From contig NC_079321.1 in assembly GCF_029931775.1 (NCBI RefSeq), positions 9,640,501 through 9,704,500 of the forward strand: a stretch of 64,000 bases of DNA, given 5' to 3'. Position numbers and translations under genes: made by a program. Of the stretch, positions 42,309-52,213 are shown piece by piece; position 1 is the first letter of the stretch, and each line of letters begins with the position of its first letter. The notes beneath the pieces were generated by a model. It was not told the origin of the DNA and did not search any database. It worked only from the letters and a program-made list of their open reading frames with translations. This stretch comes from Euleptes europaea. Taxonomy: Eukaryota; Chordata; Lepidosauria; Squamata; Sphaerodactylidae.

Positions 42309-43567
42309 TCCATACAACAGTATACTACATACAATACAACAACAAATTTCTACAAATAGTTCTTAGACATGGTTTGTAACAATTGAATATTCCAATTTTT
42401 ACAAAGTAGCACTTTTATTGCAAGAAAGTTTCCATATTATTTACTTAAAGTTCATTTGTTGTATCAATAATGTATACAAACACAGCCTACTCCTGATTTA
42501 ACATCTGAGTGGAGCTCTGAACGTGAGCACTCAGTCTATTGTATAGATGAAAAAGCCTTGCAGATAGGCGAAGTACAATGGGGAACGATGTCCAACTGTA
42601 GGAGCAGGCAAAAGTGAAAACTGGCAGTGGACTACAGGGATCCGGATATGCCCTTGTTTCGATTTTATTTTGTCTTCTTCAGGGAACAATGAAATTATAT
42701 CAGAACTTATGCATTGGCAGCTAAGTAGCTTGCTTCTATACTGATGGACTCAAACCGTTCTCTGGCAAGCATGCTAGTCAGTTCATTAAAAAGTTAGCTT
42801 CCTTAATTACAATCACCCGTGGTGCCAAATGATTCCAAGTGGCAGTTTGTGAGGCTTTACTTAATGTCAAAAATGTTTCTTATCACCTGGAAGTTGGCAA
42901 CCCTAGGAGTCAAGCAAGCAATTGGGCTGGCTTAAAGAATGGCTTGCTAGAGACTAATCTGGGAACTATTACTATTATTCTTTGTTTGGGTGCCCAGACT
43001 GAGTAATATTTTCTGCTTTTATGTGAGATGGCTTCGTATGTTTACCTTTGGAGTTTTTACTGTGATTTTGCTTGTAAACATTTTTGCAGGCAAATGTACT
43101 GAACATTTTTAGTAATAATACTAAAGTGAGGAAAGGAGTGTCACAGGATACGCTGCTTTCTATTTATGGTTGAATGGTCGCATTGTCTCCTTATCAACGG
43201 AAAACATTCACATTGAATTAGGAAGATGCTCAGAGGATGGAAAGTGCACGTTCCTCTTTATCTGCCTGATCCATCGAGAAGCTCTGAGTTGGAATATTCC
43301 AGTGTTCTATGCACTTTTTCATGCAAAAGGAACAGGAGTGTCGTCTTTGCTCCTGTGGCTTTATTTCTTCTCATGGTTTGGAGTATTACAGAAATATGTT
43401 CTATGTGCAGCTGGTTCTCATCATGGGTCGAGGGAATTTTGAGACGATCGATCAGGGCTTTCCATCCCCATCAGTGTTGCGAAATCCTCAGGGCCCTCTT
43501 GCTATTTATTTTGCATTATACTGTGTTTATTTAGTTTAAATAGTTTCTTTCTTCTTACCCTCTAGGA

Positions 43568-43906
43568 CAGTGATGGCGAACCTTTTAGAGACCGAGTGTC
43601 CAAACTGCAATCCAAAACCCACTTATTTATCGCAAAGTGCCAACCCGGCAATTTAACCTGAATACTGAGGTTTCCTCCCAGCTGGGCGGCTGGGAGTCCA
43701 GGGAAGGGGGGGCTTTGAAGGAGCCCTTCAAAGCCCCTGCTGCCCAGCTGGGCAGAGGGGAGTCCAGGGAAAGGGGGGAGTCCAGGGAAGGGGGGGCTTT
43801 GAAGGCAGCGTGGAGCCCTTCAAAGCCCCCGCTGCCCCCGTGCGTGCCCACAGAGAGGGCTCAGCGTACCAAGTCCGGCACGCGTGTCATAGGTTCGCCA
43901 ACACGG
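43568..43906. mobile_element. 339-bp hAT element on the splice acceptor of the orphan exon
   Basis: The ends cagtgatggcgaacc and ggttcgccaacacgg are inverted repeats. The duplicated 8 bp are ctctagga (43560-43567) and ctgtagga (43907-43914). The target contained the AG of the exon 6 acceptor. The interior is GC-rich with repeated gggagtccagggaa. Confidence 0.9.
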
Positions 43907-43912
43907 CTGTAG

Positions 43913-44060
43913 GAGAAGAACAAGAACCAGATCAATGGATTTTTCCATAATGAAAACCTAAGGGGTACTGTGCATGATTTATTTGCTGCTGGCATGGAGA
44001 CAACTTCGGCTACCTTGCGCTGGGGCCTGTTGCTGATGATAAAGTACCCGGAAATTCAGA
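43913..44060 (+). pseudogene. Orphan CYP2K-like exon 6
   Basis: 148 bp, the same length and phase as exon 6 of the three genes, with an open frame from EKNKNQ to KYPEIQ and the I-helix motif [13 protein letters not shown]. The GT donor is intact. The acceptor AG was retained through a transposon target duplication, but the natural polypyrimidine tract lies about 340 bp further upstream. No neighbouring exons 5 or 7 were found, so this is a relic of a lost gene copy rather than a gene. Confidence 0.85.
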
Positions 44061-44870
44061 GTGAGTGCTTTTCATTGGTTGGTTTCCAGTATTCCAGGAT
44101 ATCTGGACTCCAGTTACTCATAGTGTTAGGAAAGGAAAGAAAACCGAGGTTCCTATTGGATATTACCTGAATGAGGGGAAACAAGAAGCACCAGAGAGCT
44201 ATACTTCTTGTTTTATCCGGGTGGGGTAATGATAACAAAAGGGTGGGTAGAATCCTCTTTCTAATGTTTCCTCCGCCGTGCCTTTCCCCAAGACTCCTTA
44301 TCATGTTTAGAGAGTGACTGCTCACTCTCGATCTCTCAGGGCCAAACTAGACATTACAGTGGCCATGGAGAAGGTGCTGGACATATTTTTTAAAAATGCC
44401 AAGAGGACCCATAGCAAAGGGGGACCTGGTGATCTTGTTTCCCCTTCTTGTGCCTTTTCAAGTACCTAAACTGCTATTTTGCGGGGGGTGGGGGTGGGGT
44501 TGTAATATGGCATTTTTAAAATGCCATAGTGTATTTTGGGGGATTTTTTTTATCTTTGTTTGTAGGGTTACCAGATCCCCTCAGCAATCAACGAGGGGTG
44601 TGGGGTAAAATTGCTGGGGGGGTGTCCTCACCAGGAATCCTCTTCCAGTCTGCAGCTATGTGCAGATGGTTAAACCACAGAATTTTCCCCAAATGCCATA
44701 GCAACCCCAGCGTCCCCCAGCAATGCGCTGACATCACTACTGAGCTCATCTCACTTCCAGGTACTGCTGATATTTCCCCTTCCCTTTGGCACCATTTTTC
44801 TCTCCTGCAGGCCAGCTCATTCATGGCAGGAAGCTCATTCTGGGGATGGGAGACTGGCAACCCTTTCTTT

Positions 44871-45032
44871 GGGCACTTTCACACATGCCGAATAATGCAC
44901 TTTCAGTCCACTTTCAATGCACTTTGAAGCTGGATTTTACTGTGTGAACTGGCAAAATCCACTTGCAAACGGTCATTAAAGTGTACTGAAAGTGGGTTGA
45001 AAGTCCATTATTTGGCATGTGTGAAAGTGCCC
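44871..45032. mobile_element. 162-bp palindromic MITE (GGGCACTTTCACACATGCC)
   Basis: gggcactttcacacatgcc and ggcatgtgtgaaagtgccc are perfect ends, and the arms stay complementary inward. The gene C paralogous intron at about 60265 is uninterrupted. Confidence 0.85.
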
Positions 45033-45107
45033 TTTATGTTAAATGGAAACTAAAAACATTCATTGAAACATACCTTCAGTTTAAAATTGTTGCCTTTCAT
45101 TTTTTTT

Positions 45108-46220
45108 TAATGGTAACGGTAGTCCCCTGTGCAAGCACTGGGTCATTACTGACCCATGGGGGGACGCCACATCACAACGTTTACTATGTTTACAGAGTGG
45201 TTTGCCATTGCCTTCCCCATGTTACGCCAAGCACAGGGGTCTCCTTTATTGGGGGAAATTAGCTGGAGACTAGATAGAGCTTTGCAAGAGGCTGGCGCGG
45301 GGATCTTTTAACCAATTCCACTCCAGGTGAGCGAGCCAGGGGGAGAGCAACCCAATAACAAGAAGGCTTTTATGAATTTTAAGGGTTTTATTAAAAGTAA
45401 TCAAATAGGGTTAAAAAAAAACAGACACTGAAACAAACAGTTCCCAATACCCAGAGAGCTAAGTAAATAAAGGTTTGAGATTCCCAAGCGGGCTATAGTT
45501 ACCTTCCTGTAGAAGCAAGGTCCAGAATAGAAGCTGCAAGAGGGGAAGGGGAAAAGGACTGCATGCCAGGTGTATGGGGGTTGCATTTTGTGTAAATGGC
45601 AGCCAGCGGCTGTGGGCAGTGGGGCTATAGTTATACCCAGAAATGTAGCTGGAGGCTATGACTGGCAATGTCTGTACATTGCTAGTGACAAAAGGCTGAT
45701 TGCTCATGACAGGATTAATCGGATGCAGAGAATAAGAACATCATGACATGATGGCTGGGTGCTTAGGATAAAATGTCAGAGCATGGAGTGGTAGGCTTGG
45801 GGATTAAGGTGGGGTCTGGAAGGTGAGTCACTGAGGGGCTTGGCTGGAGAAAGGATGGGATCTGAATGGACTGACAGGATTTGGCCAGGTGTGAGCCGTC
45901 TACTACAGGAAAGGCAAAGAAATGTAAATGGCTTATCTTGGTCTTCATTGTCTTTTTCGGAGACGCCGCAAACATTCCTTTCTGGGGAGGGTATGGCTCA
46001 CCTTTTGCTGTACCAGCCCTGTCATTTCACCCCAGTTTTGAACAACCAAGATGGATGCCAGGTGACCCATGTCATCTCTGGCTACATGGCACTTTGCCAT
46101 CCATGCGCACCACGTGTGGCCCTGTACACCATGTGGGGGGTGTCCCAGGATTGCCAGGGTATGGTCGGAAGCCCATAACACCCAGTTATCTATACTTTAC
46201 CCCCAGCAATTCTCTTCTCT
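45108..46220 (-). repeat. tRNA-derived SINE, family C, split by a solo LTR
   Basis: The left part is 45108-45219 and the right part 46181-46220 (ctttacccccagcaa). Joined, they follow the order of the 42018 copy. Confidence 0.75.
45220..46180 (-). mobile_element. Solo LTR fossil (retrovirus-like), 961 bp
   Basis: Plus-strand limits are tgttacgcc and cccataaca, so TG...CA with short inverted ends. ccca is duplicated on both sides (4 bp). On the minus strand aataaagg lies near the 3' end, as expected of an LTR. No internal region remains. It is younger than the SINE it interrupts. Confidence 0.8.
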
Positions 46221-46557
46221 CCTTTGCATTGTGTTGAAAAGAGCATGGACAGTCTTATAAGGTTTAAATAGGTATCTGGTGCTGGTTGAAAATATTTTTT
46301 TTTTATTCTAGCATAAAATATGGTAGCATTACCCTCACTGGGTAATTATAGATAGATATAGATAGATAAATATATGTTCTTTAAACACACACACTCAAAT
46401 ACCTATAAGTTTATGAAAGAAAAATGTAAACAATAGGGTCAAAGAACTATGAAATGCAGTAAATATGAGTGTGAAGTACCCACATAATATTCAAATGTAA
46501 TTACACAGGTTATTCACAAAAGCAGTAATTGGTAATAATGAACTCTGTCTAGTTGTT

Positions 46558-46745
46558 GCTATTGATATTGGTAATAACTGGGGGAAAGAGGAAGACCCAA
46601 CAAGAGATGGATTAACTCTATAAAAGAAGCCACAGCCCTCAATTTGCAAGACCTGAGCAAGGCTGTTAAAGATAGGACATTTTGGAGGACATTGATTCGT
46701 ACGGTTGCCATGAGTCGGAAGCAACTTGATAGCACTTAACACACA
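46558..46745 (+). mobile_element. BovB LINE 3' end
   Basis: gaggaagacccaacaagaga, gaagccacagccctcaattt and gacattttggaggaca, ending cttgatagcacttaacacac. Confidence 0.8.
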
Positions 46746-48220
46746 CACAATAACTGGAGAATTCCAAGGCCTTGTTAAATCCAGGTGAGATGATATCAGA
46801 CTTCTTGATGTATTCTAATCCAGCAGGTTTATATTAGATTCTCCCTTCACATTTATTGTTTGCTGAAGAGTAGTGATTTTTAGATCAACAGCATGTGTTT
46901 TCAAATTCTGTCTGAACTCTCGTTTGTACCGTATGAAGCACCAAGGCCAGGCATATGGATCTTTCCTAGGTTTCCCATCCTACAGTTCCTTCCATCCTTC
47001 GGAAAGATTATTCTTGGGGTTGTGATTTCAATCCCTTCCCCCCTTCACTGACACCCCCCACGAGTGATTGCTCATCATTGGAGTCCCATGACCAAAAAAA
47101 CCATCTTTTGGGGGGGTCAAAAGTGATGGCAAGAGTGGCGGAAGAACACCACTGTGCCATTAGCGCTTTGTAGGACTGTCAGGTTCCGCTGGGGTCAGGT
47201 CTGAATACACAGCTGCCTCACCCTCTAATTCCAGTGATGCTTTTAGTTGGGCTAGAGCCTCAGGATAGAACCTCGGAATAAAGCAAGAGGAGGGGTTTTC
47301 TCTTTACCCAGTTTCCCCAATCTGTTCTGCCTATTCCTACCTGCCTTGGCATGCCCTTTAAATGCTTCCCCAAGAGAGGGCCACCCCGGGGCTCAGTCAA
47401 TCCTCCCTTCCCAATCCAGCCCTGAGGAGTGAAAAGCCCCTGGACCAATGGATGCTAGCCATGGAGTGGTGAGCTCACTGTCCCTTCCACCTGGACTTCT
47501 TTAAATAACTGCATGCCCTGTCTGATCTCCTCTAAGAAGGTCAATGCTGCCTGTTCTCCCTGCGCCTTTGACAGAGCTCCCCTGCGTCTCAGTGCCAGGG
47601 TCATCTCTGGTTGGTACTTGAGAGGGTTGGCTTCTGCTGTTGACCAGGCCTCTGCGAGCGGGATGGGCTCCTTCAAGCGGGCTGACTCCCCGAATGGACT
47701 CTGCCAAGGCCACACCCTGCTGCCACCTGACAGGGGTCCTCCCCAGCTTTGGGGTTTGCTGACACAGCTCGCCTTTTGTGGGACATGCCATCCTCTCAGG
47801 TGAGTGTAAGGGCATTGATTTCAGACAAGGACATAAACCAGATTGCCTCAGTTTGTTGACTGTGATGCAAAACAAAGCCTTCAAGAAGCAACAACTGCAT
47901 CAGATTCCCAGGGAGAAATCTCTGCTCCCTGCAGTCTTCCGCTCAATGTCCTCCATCCCCAAATTCAAAACTTCCAAGTAGGATCCATCCTGTTTCTCTC
48001 CCCTTCCTGGGCTCCATTGGATATCCTAGTGCAAGGCTATAGAGGGATTGCTCTTTGGACTTGTAGCTTTAGCCATCCAGATAACATTGTGCTGAACCTT
48101 CGGTCAGGAGTCAAGAGAGTTTAGAGCTCTTCTCCCAAGTTTTTATTTGAACTGGACGCCATCCAAATTCTATTGCAAATTTCTGCGAAAGCACAACAGA
48201 CAATTACTTGTTAGTACGAA
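46746..48220. other. Unassigned region upstream of the orphan first exon
   Basis: GC-richer sequence (about 47140-47980) with overlapping frames of 60-127 codons on both strands, none recognised. The last ~170 bp match sequence upstream of gene C (gagtcaagagagtttaga, aaattctattgcaaatttct). Confidence 0.4.
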
Positions 48221-48397
48221 ATGGACTGGATGGATCCTATTTCTGTGGTGTTCCTATTGGCCTTTGCATTCCTTTGAAAAATGAGCAATTTCTGGAAAAG
48301 CAATAGCCAAAAGCTTCCACCAGGACCACATGCATTACCACTTATTGGAAACCTCCACCTAATGGATCTGAAGAGACCTTACAGAACCATGTTCCAG
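48221..48397 (+). pseudogene. Orphan CYP2K-like first exon with in-frame stop
   Basis: It aligns with exon 1 of gene C from MDWMDPIS through PPGP to the KRPYRTM end and a GT donor. It is 177 rather than 183 bp (two codons missing), and tgg has become tga at codon 19, in the membrane anchor. About 150 bp present before gene C exon 1, including its TATA-like box, are absent here. No exon 2 follows before 52214. Confidence 0.85.
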
Positions 48398-48932
48398 GTA
48401 ACGTTCGTGTTCATTTTGTTCCAGATCCCTGTCTTGTACTGGTCTTGTAGGACAGACAGGCCTTAAGCTTCTCCATCCCAAATGCAAGCATCAATGTGCA
48501 GACAAATATATATTGCATATCTTGCTTAGGCATTAATAAAAGGAACTTGATATATTACTACTGTAAGGCCCCTGTCCTTTCCTCAGTTGAGACAAGTTGT
48601 CTCTAAGGGCACCCACCTATGGAAAACCTAAAGGTTCAATGGGAATTATCTTGGCATGGATTTCAGAAATTGTATCTGGCTGCGGTGTCCAAAGCACATT
48701 CCAGCATGAAGGCAGAAAGAAGCATTTACATATCCCCCCCAGCTCCATGGCATGCATAATACAATCATATTCCCTGGTTTAAGGGAGGTTTTCATCAGAA
48801 GGGCCACATCCAGTTGATGGGGAAAGTACCGCCTCCACTCCAGCTATTGTTCAATCCGTTCCACCCAGGATGGGCCATCAAAAGGACAGCTTATGCTAAA
48901 AACACCCATCAGTCAGGTGTCACTTCCTGACT

Positions 48933-49030
48933 GGGTTGCCAGCCTCCAGGAAGTGGCTGGAGATCTCCCACTATTACAACTGATCTCCAGCCAATAGAGA
49001 TCAGTTCCCCTAGCTGATCCCTCCTCAGGC
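48933..49030 (+). repeat. TAGGGTTGCCA MITE, 5' half
   Basis: gggttgccagcctccagg to ccctagctgatccctcc, then broken by a small tandem repeat. Confidence 0.65.
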
Positions 49031-49031
49031 T

Positions 49032-49110
49032 CCCATGTCTTTTATGGGTCCCATGCTCCCATGTCTTTTATGGGTCCCATGCTTGTTCTTTTATAGGTCC
49101 CATGCCACCC
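49032..49110. repeat. Short tandem repeat (cccatgtcttttatgggt)
   Basis: About three imperfect copies of a 25-30 bp unit; the last pairs with an inverted ccccataaaagaac. Confidence 0.65.
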
Positions 49111-49782
49111 CATAAAAGAACTAGCCCTGGTCTGTGAGTGGGTGTCAGGTTTCTTCCATTACCTGAACACCCATCCAATGGCTTTGCAGGCTCCTCTCTA
49201 TTGGACTGCTGCCTTATGGATGCCCTGCCATTCCCAGCTCCTCACCCACCTTGGATCAATTAGTAGATTCCTCACTTTCCCTCCCATGTATGCGCGTGTA
49301 TTTTATATGGAGAGAGAAGATAGTTTATTCTGGGTTTTATGTGTGTGGTTGCATTCCTTTGGCCTTTTTCTTTGGAAAAAGAAAAGCCAGCAACTCTGCT
49401 TTCAGGGTGCCAAGACTCATTAATATTCCTGGAGCTCTGCTTCCAGTGCTCCCCGCTATACACACGCACACGCATACTTTCCCCTCTCTTGTGTTTATTT
49501 TTTTTCTCCCCCCTACAGTCGAGATTCCTCCCCTTTTCTGGAGTTGCTGTGGTTTGTAAGTTGCAATCTGCAAAGTTCATGGTTCTGGCCGGCCTTCCCT
49601 ATCTATTCCTAGTTGCTCGTTTTCTCGTTTTTATTTTCTTTTATCCCTTTGCTGTCTTCTGGGAATCTTACTTGGGTCCTCTCTGCTTGCTTTGTCTTGG
49701 AGCATTCCAGATTCTGAAAAAGTGTGCGTGTCACTGATCTACATTCCTCCTCTGGTTTCTTCTGCACAATTGCGCCCAGGTC
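49111..49782. other. Intergenic, nothing recognised
   Basis: Pyrimidine-rich. Frames of up to ~130 codons on both strands show no family I know. Confidence 0.45.
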
Positions 49783-49987
49783 GGGTTGCCAGCTCCAGGT
49801 TGGGAAATATCCGATGATTTGGGGGCGGAGCCTGAGGAGGGTGGGGTTTGGGGAGGGGAGGGACTTTAATGCCATAGAGTCCAATTGCCAAAGCGGCCAT
49901 TTTCTCCAGGTGAACTGATCTCTATCGGCTGGAGATCACTTGTAATAGCAGGAGATCTCCAGCTAGTACCTGGAGGTTGGCAACCCT
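49783..49987 (-). repeat. TAGGGTTGCCA MITE, inverted
   Basis: Full length, cgggttgcca to ggcaaccct, little diverged. Confidence 0.8.
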
Positions 49988-50285
49988 ACGCCTGTGGCTA
50001 CGAATCTGACCATGTGCTCCTGGGAAATATTATTTTCCCAGCTTTTAGAATCCCACATGGAAATAAATTTGCTTGAAACCACAGAAAAAATGTTCATTGA
50101 AAAACATAATGTATCTGTGTTTTAACCAAACCATACCATACCATGGGGGGGTGTAGGTAAACATGATATTCTCCTGATCACTTCTTCCCCTCTGAATCAC
50201 AGTTATATGAAAACTACGTTTCCCAACCTAGCAATTTTAAATACCAAATTTGTATTAAAATTATTTTTTTTTAAAAGAAAACATT

Positions 50286-50496
50286 GGGAGGGTCTGTGGC
50301 TAAGTGGTAGAGCATCTGCTTGGCATGCAGAAGGTCCCGGGTTCAATCCCCAGCATCTCCACGTAAAGGGACTAGGCAAGGAGGTGATGTGAAAGACCTC
50401 TGCCTGAGACCCTGGAGAGCTGCTGAGTAGACAATACTGACTTTGATGGACCAAGGGTCTGATTCTGTATACGGCAGTTTCATATGTTCATGTGAC
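50286..50496 (+). repeat. tRNA-derived SINE, family A
   Basis: ctgtggctaagtggtagagc and gggttcaatcccc are intact pol III boxes; the body ends cagtttcatatgttcatgtg. Confidence 0.85.
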
Positions 50497-50499
50497 CAG

Positions 50500-51065
50500 C
50501 AGCCAGCAAAGCTTAAAAATAAAAATACGATAATGACACAGTTGGTAGCATCATAGGAAAACCAGTCACCATGGACTGGTGCTTCCATTTTAATAAAAAT
50601 ACACATTATCTCAGCAACTACATACAATTCCGATCAATATTAATGGAATACACAAGTGTATTAAGAGGATAATGTACCCCCTGGTTGGTGACAAGCTTTC
50701 AAAGTAACTAGGACTTCCTTAGGAAGTGAAGGGGTCTTCCATCTCATATTATAAAAGACCTAGATTCCTGTGCAATTGTGTAGTGCTAAATTTTCAAAGT
50801 GACTTCATCCTGTCACTCTTTTGTCAAAGCCAAGTGAGACTGATGTGATAGTTTTAGTACATTTCTCTTGATGGATTTTGGGGGGACGGAATCTTTTAAA
50901 TATCTAAAGTGCCCTAGAAATGGGTTTAAAGAAATACACTTTTGTGAAATGTACAGAAAAATATGATCACTTCAGGGGCCTCATTGCTGCTGTTAATGAA
51001 ATTCTCTCTGTTATGAGTTGTCCTTAAAGCAGCAGTACTTCTAAGATACCCCACTCCCCATCCTT
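50500..51065. other. Intergenic, nothing recognised
   Basis: AT-rich, with no repeat ends, exons or long frames supported by homology. Confidence 0.45.
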
Positions 51066-51153
51066 GAAGGGTAGCAATCTTATTAACCTTCTTTGCTGTG
51101 AGCCTTATCAGCTTACACTTTTGATAAGTGTGAAAAATGTAATTATTCATAAA
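51066..51153 (+). repeat. ~90-bp direct duplicate, left copy (right copy 51462-51556)
   Basis: Both contain gggtagcaatctt, gtgagcc or atgagcc ttatcagctta and ttttgataagtg. Between them lie a CR1-like end and a SINE. Confidence 0.7.
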
Positions 51154-51156
51154 TAA

Positions 51157-51250
51157 TAAGAACATCAGAACATAAGAAAAGCCATGCCGGATCAGACCAG
51201 GACCCATGAAGTCCAGCAGTCTGTTCATGCAGTGGCCAACCAGGTGGCCA
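51157..51250 (-). mobile_element. CR1-like LINE 3' end fragment
   Basis: aacataagaaaagccatgc and gtccagcagtctgttcatgc, reversed relative to 22425. Confidence 0.65.
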
Positions 51251-51255
51251 ATAGA

Positions 51256-51361
51256 GGAGGAGGAGGAGGAGAAGGAGAAGAGTTGGTTTTTATATGCTGA
51301 CTTTCTCTACCACTTAAGGACGCATCAAACAGGCTTACAATCACCTTCCCTTCCGCTCTCC
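51256..51361 (-). repeat. tRNA-derived SINE, family B, tail part
   Basis: A (gga)n tail and ctttctctaccacttaagga; the tRNA-related head is missing. Confidence 0.7.
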
Positions 51362-51639
51362 TCACCATATTCCGATCCATTTGCCTGGTGGTCGTAACAG
51401 CCAGGAGGAAGATGTCTTCCCGCCAGGAGGATGCCCCCTGGACCCATGCCCCTGCCTCTAGAAGGGTAGCAATCTTGTACAGGCTCTGAAACTTCTTCTC
51501 TATGAGCCTTATCAGCTTACAATTTTGATAAGTGACAAAGTATAATTATTCATAGGTAATAGATCAGATATTGTAAAAGTGTAATTATTCATTAACAATT
51601 CATAGAGGTCAATACAATTCATTCTATCATTTCAAAAGA

Positions 51640-51790
51640 GTTGTTGATTATATATGTATATTATATACGCTGATTATATACATCTATATAAAGAGTAGGG
51701 TTGCCAGATCTCCTGCTACTACCTGGCAGTTGGCAACCCTAATAAAGATGTATATAATCAATGTATATAATATACAAATATAATATGCGG
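51640..51790. repeat. AT-rich palindrome holding a 46-bp mini-MITE
   Basis: gattatatacatct on the left is mirrored by agatgtatataatc on the right, and the pairing goes on outward. At the centre (51696-51741) is a TAGGGTTGCCA element reduced to its ends, flanked by ataaagag and ataaagat. Confidence 0.75.
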
Positions 51791-52054
51791 GGGCATCATT
51801 TTGTACCTATGCACCCCTTCAAAAAAAATGCAGATTCGGCCCTGCACCCACCTATTTACTGCCAACACTTGTCTTTGGACCCAGTAGTTAATTAACTAGC
51901 TTAGCCTTCCAGATAACACTGTGCATAACCTTTAGTCAAGAGTCAAGAGAGTTTAGACCTCTTCTGTCAAGCTTTCATTTGATGAATTGGACTCCACCCC
52001 TTCAAATACAGGGTTATTATAGATGAAGCACACAGGAAATTGGGGTCTGTTTCT

Positions 52055-52061
52055 TATAAAA
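52055..52061 (+). promoter_or_regulatory. Candidate TATA box of gene C
   Basis: TATAAAA, 153 bp before the ATG. It would give a 5'UTR of about 130 bp. The matching segment is missing in the orphan first exon. No other evidence. Confidence 0.3.
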
Positions 52062-52213
52062 TGCATGGGTTGGATTATTTGTGAGATCTGATACAGGGCC
52101 GTGTCTATATGAGTAGTTTGTGCTGTTCATTTCAGTGGGCAGAAACGACCCTTGATCAAATTCTATTGCAAATTTCTCTGTAACTACTACAGGCAGCTTC
52201 TCATGATCACAGA

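Larger units (their letters stand above)
42895..45105 (+). repeat. Segmental duplicate of CYP intron 5 - exon 6 - intron 6
   Basis: Collinear with gene B from about 30930 to 32100 and with gene C from about 59105 to 60350, including a family C SINE tail shared with gene C. No other CYP exons are seen beside it. Confidence 0.8.

Noticed and set aside
47455-47884. Frames of 86-127 codons on the minus strand
   Set aside because: No family recognised, frames overlap on both strands and none has intron or homology support. They may be repeat-derived; not called as genes.
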